64,000 bases of DNA from Phoebastria nigripes (Eukaryota > Chordata > Aves > Procellariiformes > Diomedeidae). Positions within the stretch are counted from its first letter, which is position 1. The number at the start of each line of letters is the position of its first letter. Under the pieces are notes generated by a model. It did not search any database and had not been told where the DNA came from. It saw only the letters and a program-made list of their open reading frames with translations. The DNA lies in assembly GCA_035582835.1 (NCBI GenBank), contig JAYKAV010003266.1, forward strand, positions 2,108,159 through 2,172,158. Reading direction: 5' to 3'. Position numbers and translations under genes: made by a program. Shown here piece after piece: positions 38,501 to 47,100 of the stretch.

Positions 38501-41500
38501 AGGGTGAATGCACAACACTACCAGTAGTATCATCAGCATAGCTGAGACAGATAATTAGTCGGTGTGGTTGAATCATAGAATCACAGAATGGTTTGGGTTG
38601 GAAGGGACCTTTAAAGGTCATCTAGTCCAACCCCCCTGCCGTGGGCAGGGACATCTTCAACCAGATCAGGTTGCTCAGAGCCCCGTCCAACCTGNCCTTG
38701 AAGGTTTCCAGGGATGGGGCATCTACCACCTCTCTGGGCAATGCTGGTTCAATGGCTGTTCATTTGAAAATTTTGCAGAAACATTTTTTAGAGATGAAGG
38801 GATCGGACTTATGGAGTGCAATATGTGAAGAGAGCACCCACCGCGTTCCCTCCCCCTGCCAGATTAAACTCGCTAAATCTGAGGTGGACCATGACTGTAT
38901 GCTGCTCATCCTCGTCGGTGAGAGAGGTCAGTTGAGCTAATTCCTTTGGCTGTCATTGATACCGCTGGATAATGACCTCGATGTGGGCAATGGAAGAGGG
39001 GACTGTTTGTGGGGAGAGGCTGTGGAACACAGATCCTCGGTTACNGCCTGGAGGAAACTTCTCTCTGCAACTACTGGTCTTCCTTCTGGGGTTTTGCTAG
39101 ATCCACGGAGCCATGGCGTTGCCTCCAGAGCAGCGAAGGGGCTCACGGCTCCTCCGTGTTCAGCAATGGCCAGGCTCCTCAATGCTGACATTAGCGGCAG
39201 CGTGACCCTCTATGATGTAATGTGCCTCTCCTGTTTTAAACCTTGCAGATCCTGCTACGGATATGCTCCAGGAGTCCCACTGGGAAAAGGTAAATTCCTT
39301 GAGCAAATTCAGCTGGAAAAAATGGATGGCCTGAGTGGCTGGAGAAAGGAGATTTTTAGACGGTCAGTTGAGGCTGGGCCAGACGGCTGAGGCCTGAACC
39401 TGCCTCTGTCTCAGAGGCATTTGTTGAGCTTTGGCACGTGAGGTGGTTGGAGCCACCACCAGACGTGCAGCGAGGCAGCCGTGCACCGTAAGAGCACTCA
39501 TACAGCCACTGAAGGCAGAAATGCTTGAAATAGTTACTGTAAAATTTGGTAGTATTTTCTTAAAAAAGGCCTAGATCCCAACAATAACTCTTAGGATGTA
39601 ATTGGCACTCTGCTTCTTCAAAGTACCACGCTGACGTTAATTAATTCCTCCTCTCAACACTCTAGTGAGGCTGCCGTCGGTTTGTAAAGCTGAGCTCCAG
39701 GTGCCTATATAAATGGCAGCCAACGGTGCTGCAACAGCAGCGCACAGAGAGATTTCAGCCATGCAGATGCATGCTCTGAATCTCAGGGCCTGAGCACTCT
39801 TGTCCAAGGGAGAAAATTTCCCTGTGCCATAGAAGACGCCAGGGTGGAAATGAGACCAGGAGGATGTGAGAGCTCCCGGGGCAAGTGCAAAGCTCAGGAG
39901 CTTGGGTAGCAAAGCCCAGCTTTGTTTACGTGAAGTTTAACAAGGAGGTGAAGAGCAGCATTGTTTTAAGCCCGGTGCCTGTTCAGCAGATGCACATGTT
40001 TCCTGTTTGTCAGACTCCCGGCTCTCTTTGGTGTTTTTTTCCAGTTTGGAATAAAATCCCTTAAACGGGGGAGCGTGAGGAACCACCAGGACTTTTCTCA
40101 GAAGACCCTGATTGCCTTGGTCACATCTGGACTCATGCTGGCGTTCCTGGGCTTGGCCGGATACTTCCTGATGAAGCGGCGGAGCTGGAGCCCCGTGGGA
40201 GAGAGGCTGGTTAGTGCTTATAGGTGGCAGAACAGCCGGTAGAGAGGAGCCCGGCGGCGCAGGCAGTGCCGGAGCGGTGGGGAGGTGCCTGGGTGGGAGA
40301 GGAGGGGGCTGCTCCGCACCCTGCGGTGCGGAACCCTCAGCCTGTGTGTGTGTCCCCAGGTCGACGGGACAGCTCGGCCGGCATGCAGGGTCAGCCTGGG
40401 CAAGGCGAAGGGCAGGAGCAGGGAGGCCAGACCGTACGGGGTGAAGGGAAACCTCTCTTGCCTTCTAAAATTAACTCTTAGCTGATTGCTCCTGTGGGAA
40501 AACCGCCCCTTTCTCGCTTGTACTTCTAGGTCTAACACTTATTTTTGCTCAGCAGTAAGAACTCATCCAGCAAGACCCCTCCAGAGACACTGAAACCTTA
40601 TGAATTTGTCATTAAAAGTGACACACTTTAACTTTCCATTCGCTGCATTTGAGTTATATGTCTGTCTTGTACCGATGCTGTAATAAAGGCTATTTCTCCC
40701 CTCACTTAACAAGCGATGGTAATAAAATATATCAAGAAAGAAAGAGAAAGACATTTCCTATTTCCATTTTCCCCTTTCCAGGCAGGCTGACCGCTGAGGA
40801 CTCTTCCCTACCAGTGACTTTCAGGGACGTGAGCCTCTGTAAAGTGAGGACAGGCCATGCTTTTCCCCCATCGCTGCTCGGGGGCACGTGAACAGTTGTG
40901 TCCTGGGAAGCCATTAGGTTACTTCATTGCCAGAAAGGATGCTCTCAAAACATGCAGATGGGAAGCCAAGTGCACGTGTCAGAGGCAGGGACGTTGCAGC
41001 TTGGGCTCTCGAGCCCGCTGCCTCCGGTACCATCTCCTGGATGCTGGCAGCAAGTGAAAGGCAATGTAAATCCGTGGCTGGGAGCTGCCCATGTAAATGC
41101 ATGGCAGTCTCAATCCAGTTTCTAGGTGAGATGTGTCCAGCACACCCATCTCGCTGCCACGGACAAGGGTGTCAGCAAAGGGGCCGAGCGAAACGGCGGG
41201 GTGGGTGGGAAGCTCAGCAGCCTGCCGTGCGTGCTGGATGCCACTGAGCAAACAAGGAGCGGGGCTATCTGCTACCAGCTGGCGATCGCCACCCGCAGCC
41301 CAGGACCACCAGCGCCCATGGCATTGCTATCAGACCTGCCACGGTCTGACACGTGGGGAGTTGTCGTGGTGGGGGAGAGAGGCAGCTCTGCTATTGCTCT
41401 GGATCCTCCAGAGGCATCTGCTCCTTATAGCAGTAGCAGTAACAAGCCACGCAGCATGTCTTTGCATTCGCTGGAGTGCAGTCCTGCACTCCTGCTAGCA

Positions 41501-42152
41501 CCTTGCTGCGAGCTGTATATTTATTTACAGGCTGAAAGAAAGAAGGGCGGGGAAAGAAAAAGAGGCAGTTTCCATAGCTTTCATTCAATGGTGCTTCTTA
41601 CTTGGCCAAAGTGGAAAGCAGAGGTGGTCTGTCATGGGGTAGCTTTGCAAACCCAAGGCAGGGTCAGCTCCAAAACCTAGTTATGAGAAAACAACAAAAC
41701 CTGACAGCTTCTCTTTTCAGGTCCAGGAGAAAAAAAATGCAGTTCCTGGCTGGTTTTCTTGCTTCATCTTGCCACGGCTTGGTTCAGGCCCTCTGTTCCC
41801 CTTCTCGTCAGCGAGAGCAGGTTCCCATGCCTGCAGTTGTTTGTACCTCCTGTCCAGGAAGCGCAGGCAGCCAGCCAAGCCGCTGCCTGCAATCAAAGCC
41901 GGCTGCTGTCAGCCCTTTCCCTTCCCTAACTCTGCCTTTGTTATTTATGTACCTGTTTAGGCTGAAGACCCATATTACACGGAAAACGGTAGCCAGGGAA
42001 ACACGATGTTGATGATGCCCCCCCAAGAGCAACCTGAGCTGCAGGAGAAGCCAAACCTCAACGGTGGGACTCAGGAGAACGGGACTGGCCAAGCATCCTC
42101 CAAAAACGGCCACTCGGCCAGGCAGCACAGTCCCGCCGACACTGAAATGTGA
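29491..42152 (+). CDS. CD34: CD34 sialomucin, eight coding exons
   Basis: CD34 is a type I membrane sialomucin of blood-progenitor and vascular endothelial cells; its glycosylated mucin domain can present selectin ligands and modulates adhesion. Joining 29491-29569, 34800-34934, 35664-35953, 36053-36130, 38779-38917, 39249-39289, 40045-40209 and 41961-42152 gives 372 residues with every junction in phase and GT..AG introns; human CD34 has 385 residues and eight exons. Predicted layout: signal peptide about 1-26, Ser/Thr/Pro-rich mucin region about 27-168, six cysteines at 172, 185, 194, 210, 221 and 234 matching the family pattern, transmembrane helix about 275-297, cytoplasmic tail to 372. 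The segments [25 protein letters not shown] and QENGTGQA are near-identical to mammalian CD34. An N makes residue 84 ambiguous. The final Asp-Thr-Glu-Met differs from the mammalian Asp-Thr-Glu-Leu. A small missed mucin exon in intron 1 is possible. Confidence 0.95.
29570..34799 (+). other. CD34 intron 1
   Basis: A 5.2-kb first intron with phase 1 boundaries. It contains a GC-rich patch at about 31640-31840, a 15-bp duplication at about 33803-33832 and a (GGGAT)n minisatellite at 33489-33580. CD34 intron 1 could hold enhancers, but no specific site is asserted. No extra exon with matching phase was recognised. Confidence 0.7.
33489..33580. repeat. (GGGAT)n / (GGGAC)n minisatellite
   Basis: About eighteen tandem five-base units, mostly GGGAT with interspersed GGGAC, in CD34 intron 1. 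The + strand has many evenly spaced GGG runs and could form G-quadruplexes. The intronic RNA would carry them, since CD34 is transcribed from this strand. Copy number is probably variable between individuals. Confidence 0.9.
34800..34934 (+). CDS. CD34: CD34 exon 2 (mucin domain, first part)
   Basis: 135 bases, phase 1 at both ends. The acceptor follows CCTTCCTCTGCCCCCAG and the donor is GTAATC. It encodes residues 27-71 plus one base, dominated by Thr, Ser, Pro and Ala, as expected for dense O-glycosylation. It has almost no aromatic residues and no cysteine. Mucin sequence evolves too fast for alignment, so the assignment rests on phase, position and composition. Confidence 0.8.
35664..35953 (+). 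CDS. CD34: CD34 exon 3 (mucin domain, second part)
   Basis: 290 bases, entering in phase 1 and leaving in phase 0 at the donor GTGAGG. It encodes residues 72-168 with repeated Thr/Ser/Pro clusters such as [17 protein letters not shown]. The acceptor tract (ATTTCTTCAAAACCGAAG) is weak, but it is the site that keeps the phase with exon 2. The ambiguous base at 35700 is in codon 84. Confidence 0.8.
36053..36130 (+). CDS. CD34: CD34 exon 4 (start of cysteine domain)
   Basis: 78 bases, phase 0 at both ends, after a good acceptor (TTTTTTCCCTTCCAG) and before GTGAGT. It encodes residues 169-194 with cysteines 172, 185 and 194. The segment [13 protein letters not shown] closely matches the mammalian GICLQLNETSSC and carries an N-glycosylation sequon (Asn-Glu-Ser at 189-191). 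This is one of the exons that identifies the gene. Confidence 0.95.
36348..36404. repeat. Imperfect tandem duplication in CD34 intron 4
   Basis: The phrase GATCACAGCAGTCCCAGGAGG recurs about 35 bases later as GATCACAGCGGTCCCAGGGG. Two diverged units, no known function. Confidence 0.7.
37031..37044 (-). promoter_or_regulatory. CTCF-like motif in CD34 intron 4
   Basis: The minus strand reads CCACTAGATGGCAT, matching the CTCF core consensus CCASYAGRKGGCRS at all but the last position. It has the same orientation as the motif at 13365-13378. Confidence 0.4.
38571..38748 (-). mobile_element. CR1 LINE fragment just upstream of CD34 exon 5
   Basis: It begins AATCATAGAATCACAGAATG, continues with GGTCATCTAGTCCAACCCCC and CAACCAGATCAGGTTGCTCAG, and fades after CCACCTCTCTGGGCAA, all typical of a reversed CR1 3' end. 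It lies antisense within CD34 intron 4. The diverged segment up to about 38772 may also be CR1-derived, which would place the element directly at the splice acceptor of exon 5. Confidence 0.92.
38779..38917 (+). CDS. CD34: CD34 exon 5 (rest of cysteine domain)
   Basis: 139 bases, phase 0 in and phase 1 out, acceptor GAAAATTTTGCAG, donor GTGAGA. It encodes residues 195-240 with cysteines 210, 221 and 234. It aligns without gaps to the mammalian segment around DFKKDNGEKLTRVLC, and the end ([15 protein letters not shown]) matches mammalian AQSEVKPHCLLLVL, which confirms the reading frame. Confidence 0.93.
39249..39289 (+). CDS. CD34: CD34 exon 6 (juxtamembrane stalk)
   Basis: A 41-base micro-exon between a strong acceptor (CCTGTTTTAAACCTTGCAG) and the donor GTAAAT. 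Phase 1 in and phase 0 out link exons 5 and 7 exactly. It encodes residues 241-254 ([14 protein letters not shown]), shorter than the mammalian counterpart. Confidence 0.85.
40045..40209 (+). CDS. CD34: CD34 exon 7 (transmembrane segment)
   Basis: 165 bases, phase 0 at both ends, acceptor GTTTTTTTCCAG. It encodes residues 255-309, including the transmembrane helix (about 275-297) and the conserved start of the tail, [11 protein letters not shown]. It is the most strongly conserved exon and identifies the gene by itself. The donor GTTAGT is unusual in having T at +3, which may weaken it. Confidence 0.97.
40210..41960 (+). other. CD34 intron 7
   Basis: 1.75 kb between the transmembrane and tail exons. 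Reading straight on from exon 7 adds ten residues and stops at 40240-40242. A possible alternative terminal exon lies at 40360-40740. The rest shows no recognised feature. Confidence 0.75.
40360..40740 (+). other. CD34: Possible alternative last exon of CD34 (short-tail isoform)
   Basis: An acceptor-like tract (TGTGTGTGTGTCCCCAG) ends at 40359. Splicing exon 7 to 40360 keeps phase 0 and adds 41 residues rich in Arg and Lys before a stop at 40483-40485. Two AATAAA signals follow at 40682-40687 and 40721-40726, so it could be a complete terminal exon. Mammalian CD34 is known to make a truncated-tail isoform by alternative splicing at this same intron. There is no transcript evidence here. Confidence 0.35.
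41961..42152 (+). CDS. CD34: CD34 exon 8 (cytoplasmic tail)
   Basis: It follows the acceptor TTATGTACCTGTTTAG and encodes residues 310-372 with a TGA stop at 42150-42152. [13 protein letters not shown] and [21 protein letters not shown] match the mammalian tail closely, including tyrosines in the DPYY motif. The C-terminus is DTEM, a variant of the PDZ-binding DTEL of mammals. The middle (around MLMMPPQEQ) is lineage-specific. Confidence 0.96.
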   Translation, partial: AEDPYYTENGSQGNTMLMMPPQEQPELQEKPNLNGGTQENGTGQASSKNGHSARQHSPADTEM

Positions 42153-43032
42153 ACCGGGCGGAGAAGGGCATCCTTCGTGCGAACGAAGAGGGGAGCGGAG
42201 AGAAAAGGGAGGGCAAGAGTTTTCTATGGACAGTGAGGGAATTGCAGACCTTTTTATTATTATTATTATTTCTGTGAAGAACTTCAAAAACAGCCTAAAG
42301 CACATTAAGCGCCAGAGCTGCCAAAGACCTGCTTCTCTGCCTCCTCCTACTTCTCCCGTTGACCACACAAGACACTTTTTCGCAGCTGTTCTCTGCTTTT
42401 GTTGTTAGAAGAACATAATGAGAAATGCAAGTGCCCTTAGCCCTGAACAGCTTTTGAGCAGAGGCAGACTGAAGCTACAGAAGCCTTGAGCCAGACTCCA
42501 AGGAGCCAAAATTTTTGGTGGCAGTGTGTTAGGCTGATTAAAATAGTTAAATTGGGATTTCAGTGACAAAAACCTCTCAGGTTTCAGATAATTTTGGTTA
42601 ACAGAGTTGGGTTTTATCTCATCTTTATGTTTAAGGGCAGGATTTCTTCCTTGTTTAAGAACATCAGGCATTTAATCCCCCTTCTTGTGCTTTATGTCTT
42701 CTTTAGTATTTCCTACGCCAGCAGAATTTGCTGAAGCTCTGTGTAAAACTTTCCATGTGGAATTGGAGGTTTAAATGTGAATAGACCTCGAACTTGTTTC
42801 TTTTTTAATCCTACCAGTACGCAGGTAGTTGTTTTAGAGTAAAATCTTCCCCAGTCTCTTCATGTCAGGGACTGGAGACAGCGTTTGATGAGGCAGAGCC
42901 AGCAATCAATCACTCGAGTGAGATGGAGAACATTTGATCCGGCCGCGGATGGCTCTGCGCACGCCCGGGGCTGGCAGTCCCATCGCCCTCCCTCCCCACN
43001 CGCGGGGGTAGTGCCCAGGGTAGGACTTTGGG

Positions 43033-43038
43033 AATAAA
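43033..43038 (+). terminator. Candidate proximal polyadenylation signal of CD34
   Basis: A canonical AATAAA about 880 bases after the stop codon. The downstream sequence is not obviously GT-rich, so use is uncertain. Confidence 0.35.
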
Positions 43039-44007
43039 AGGTGCCGAAGGGCTCCCAGTGGGACGAGTGCTAGACAGAAACCCGGCTCCACGACGGGTGT
43101 TTCTCTCTCTGCATCAGCAGCGGGTACATGAACAAAAAGAAGTCTTTTCGCTTTGGTGAGTGAAGGCCAACACCAAAATCCCAACAGCAGGAGCAGGTCC
43201 TGCCTAGCTCTGCACCGATCCTGCTCCCCAGGCAAGCGGTGCTGCAAGCCGCATCACCGAGGCTGAGCTACGTGCAGCTCGGTGAGAGCCAGGGGCTGGG
43301 TTTGAGCTCAGTCCCGAGCAAGCGCAGCTCGTCTGTAGGGAGCCAAAGGTGGTGTCGTGCAAGCCCAGTGTTGATGGTGCAAGACCACGAGAGGCTGCAG
43401 TTTAGACCAGAATCTCTGCTGGCACCAGCAGTGACTGCCACATCCAAAATAAGGACAAAAATGGCCCTTGAAGATGATCTACCCTCTTGACAGTGAATTT
43501 ATCGCAACCTTTTCTCAGTGATGAACACCTGAGGGGAAAGCGCTTTTTTTTTGGTACAGTGCTTAAAGGAATGACAGCAAAGTCCGTCGTTATCTGGGGC
43601 TGTTTGCATGGGTGCAAGAGTCATTTAAACACGGTTTAAGATGTTTCAGGTTTTGTTTGTTCTGGTGTGAANTGCTTCTCCCAAATCTCATTGTAAATAA
43701 TCCCAGTTGAAAAAAAACTGAGTCTTAAAAATCAGCTTCTCTGTTGTGTCCTTGGAACAACAGCGTGTTTATCCCACCGGGACACGTGCCTCTGGCTGCG
43801 CTGTGTGCCAGCGCGAGGAGAGGACAACGCCTTGCGGAGAGGTTGTTTCCCAGCAGAAATACTATGACTAAAGGCTGTGGCTTGTTCTGTGCACATTTTC
43901 CCTGTCTTTCAACAAACCCATGTGCAGGACAAGTGACGTACATCACTTCATTAAACCTCGTTTGTTTGATTTTCTGATGTTTAAGATGCCCAGCTAATTC
44001 CTGGATA

Positions 44008-44013
44008 AATAAA
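44008..44013 (+). terminator. Candidate distal polyadenylation signal of CD34
   Basis: AATAAA in the context GGATAAATAAATGAG. A GT-rich stretch (44069-44090, GGGGGTGTGTGCGCGTGCG) follows at some distance and could act as a downstream element. Confidence 0.4.
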
Positions 44014-44091
44014 TGAGACTCCAGTCTCATGCAGTGATCTGCAGGGCTGGGGTCTGACCTGACATCAGGGGGGGGTGTGTGCGCGTGCGTA

Positions 44092-44146
44092 TGAAGATGA
44101 AGACGAAGGCGAAGATGAAGATGAAGGCAAAGATGAAGATGAAGGC
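44092..44146. repeat. (GAAGAT)n simple repeat
   Basis: About nine imperfect GAAGAT/GAAGGC/AAAGAT hexamers directly after the GT-rich stretch. It is open on both strands and translates to acidic or Phe/Ile-rich runs, but nothing suggests that it is coding. Confidence 0.85.
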
Positions 44147-44149
44147 TTC

Positions 44150-47100
44150 CTCCCTCTGCACTGTGCAGTAACCAGCAATGGTTCCTGCCTCAAAGAATTT
44201 GCGGGGCAATGCATGGCAGTCCTTTAGCTCCCGTTCTTGCGGAGATGTTCAAGCTCCACTGAAAGCAGGAGGTTTGGGGCCGGGTATCTCTACTGACCCG
44301 GCCCCCTCCTCTCTGGGATGCCCGACCCTTCCTAGTGCTTGTTTCCTAGGCATGGGCTCGCGGACACAGGCACACCGGGTTCTTCTTGGGGGGGTACTGG
44401 ATACGGCTGGAAACCACCCTGCCAGGTTTGTTGTAGTTCAGGGTGCTCTGACCTCCACAGCCCGGCTGCAAGGGGAACAGCTGCAGCAAAACGNATTTAC
44501 TTTCTCCCCCGAAAGCCCCAGCTGCCGCAGAGCGCAGGGGAAGCTCTCTCGGAGGCTTGACTTGCACTGCGGGGTAGGGTAGGGAGCTGGGGTTGGCTTT
44601 TTTTTTTTTTGGCAGTTGTTTATCTAATCAGCACTACTTGCTGTATCAAAAGTAGGAGATCTAATCAAACGTCAGGTGCATTTTTCACAGCTCAGGGTAT
44701 GTCCTACAGCCAAGCAGAGACAATAAAGTTACAGTCAATTGCTTTGGCAAAACAAAAGCTTTCTCCAAAACATCCAGATTGAGGGAAATGCCGAGAGCGG
44801 CAGTGGCCAAGCAGGGACGGTGCTGAGCCAGCGGAAAAGGCTGCGCTTCCAGCGCAGGAAGTTTTTTGCCTGTGTGTAAACACAGGCAGGCTCAGCTCTG
44901 GCCCTGCCGAAAAGGTGGTTATTATTATTCCTTCCTTATCAAACCCCTTGCATTCCTTCCTTGCCGGTCCCACCGTCTGCTGGGCGACCTCTTCCTCTCG
45001 CCATCCCGCACTGCCTGCNGGCTCGCAGCCGCTTTGGGGCCACTTTTGGGGGCTTTTAGGGGGGCTAAATCCATCTCAGCTTCCAACAGCGACCTGCTTT
45101 CCCATAAACATGGGTCAAGGTTGCTGCAAGGGCTCTTGCCTGGTTCATGATCTCACGTCCTGCTTGTATGCAGTGCATATACAGTCTGTTAGCTGGTGGG
45201 GATCCTTATATCGCTGTGAAATGCCCTGATGAAAATAATCAGCATGAAAGCATCCTCTGGGGAAGAATGGTGGCAAATATAAATACAAGGTGTTAAATAT
45301 AAGTATAAATGTCACACAGCCATTAAATGACATGTCCATGTCCCAGCCTGAAACAGAAGCAGGAGCTCTGACACCCATCCAGGCAGCCCGCGATCCTTCT
45401 ACAGGTTGAAACCAAAGACTTTTTCAGAAATGAAGAAATACCTTCCTATCTGAACCACCATAAAACGCTGCTGTGAGTTTAAGGTGGCTTGCTCTGTGTA
45501 TTGCTGAAACCAATCAAATTTATCAGAGCAAACAAGTTTTAATTAAGTCTTATTAACTATGTCCCTCAGTGGATCTTCCATCCCTTCCACAATAAAACCA
45601 GCACAACTCTCCCAGCTGAGAAAACTCTCGTCCTTCCATATCACAGGCCCTTCGCAGCAAAACAGCACGTCCCAGGTCAGAGAAAAGTAGCTCCTTTCTC
45701 TGTTTGCTGGTTGTTAATTTCTTTTTCNTTGATTTAGTGCTGGGAAGAGCTGCCCCGATGCCCGAGATCCCTCAGCAGCAGGATCAGTCTTGCACAAGCA
45801 GCAAGACGCCCAATTCCTACTCGTGGCCCTTCGAAGATTCCAGCGTTTTGCCTTGTGCTGTGCCTTGGAGGCCCCCAGAAAAAGATGAGCTCTCCTGCTG
45901 CTCTCCGTGCTCCCGATCTGCCGGGACAGATTTACTTGAGCATCGTGCTAAAATTTCAGCTTAAGGGTAGATGCCTCGCATGCCTTGTCGCACTGTGAAA
46001 TTTTCACCCCCTGTAAAATTCTGTTCAATGCAATTTAGCTTAGAGGCTACAGAAACACTACTTCTCTTTAAGTGTAAGTGTTTATCTCTGCAGCACAGGC
46101 TGCAGCCCAGCCGAGCGGGTGTTCGGTGCCCGGCGTACCCACCGCCCCGCCGCACAGAAATGGAGGGGGGTCATGGCCTCAGACTTAAATGCACCAAGGT
46201 TTCTGCATGACTTTGAAACCACAGCCGAAATAGTCTAGGGTATATTATATATAACAATGCTGCTATCTGCTGGCTGTGCTTTGCTAGAACATTTAATACT
46301 TTGCTCTGGAGGGAAGCTGGTACTCAGGTAACGGTGCCCAGTCAGAAGCAGCACCTGAAGAAGAGTCCTGCTCCACCACGAGCCCCTGCTGCACCCCAGG
46401 GTGCTGGCAACACAGCCCAGAGGCTGACATATTAACATTATGAAATTATGAAAGAAGTAATACATACAGTGGGCTTTGAAGCTCATATTCTAGGAACGGG
46501 GAACATCTAAAATGAAATTTCTAAAATGAATTTCCCATCAATCCACTTCCCATCTGCTTGTTCGATGCCTGATCCTGCAAAACTCGTGTGGGAGTTCTAC
46601 AATATTTGCTGCACCATCTGCTGCAAGGCCACGCAGGCTTTTCGATCCAAGCGCAGGGAACGCAGAAACACAGGCAGGCTTTGATAACATCCTGTGTTAC
46701 ACTTCAGGTGGCTGATGGAGAAGAAGCTGGCGAAGCAGCGTCGGTGGAGCCAGGGCACATCCCTGCGACCAGAGCCTGGGATGTGAACCCCAGGAACCAT
46801 TGCTGGTTACTGGCAGTGCCCTCGGCTTCCTCCGGCCAGTCCTGCCGAATTCGTGTGATGTACCAGTTTTGAGTCAGCCAAAAGCTCAGTCATCGTCAGA
46901 TGGCCGTAAAGACGTCTCCCAGCATTGGCAAAGGGTGATGTTCAAGCTCATTTCCTTTTCTGTCCTTTTCTAACCACAGAACAGAAACCGGCGTCACGTA
47001 AGGCCCGTGTATATCATCTGTCTGCTCCGATGTGATATTTCTGCCTTTGCTTTCAAGGTAAAGGGAACAGCATCTGTGTAGGGCTTTTCCATCCCCCAGA

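Larger units (their letters stand above)
36131..38778 (+). other. CD34 intron 4
   Basis: 2.6 kb. It contains an imperfect tandem duplication (36348-36404), a CTCF-like motif (37031-37044) and a CR1 fragment (38571-38748) ending about 30 bases before exon 5. No additional exon was recognised. Confidence 0.75.
42153..44030 (+). other. CD34: CD34 3' untranslated region (end uncertain)
   Basis: The sequence after the stop contains an ATT microsatellite (42251-42271), a Pumilio-type TGTAAATA (43692-43699) and two plausible AATAAA signals at 43033 and 44008. Ending at the second would give a 3' UTR of about 1.9 kb, somewhat longer than expected from mammals. An early end near 43.05 kb is equally possible. 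Confidence 0.6.

Noticed and set aside
44092..44146. Phe/Ile-rich or acidic repeat peptide
   Set aside because: It is the translation of a (GAAGAT)n simple repeat.
45704..45964. Frame after a T-rich acceptor-like tract, containing MPEIPQQQDQSC
   Set aside because: The tract contains an N, no donor or partner exon is evident, and the sequence is not recognised. It is too weak to list as an exon.
46260..46273. Third CTCF-like site
   Set aside because: It carries a mismatch in the invariant GGC core, so it is not listed as a feature.
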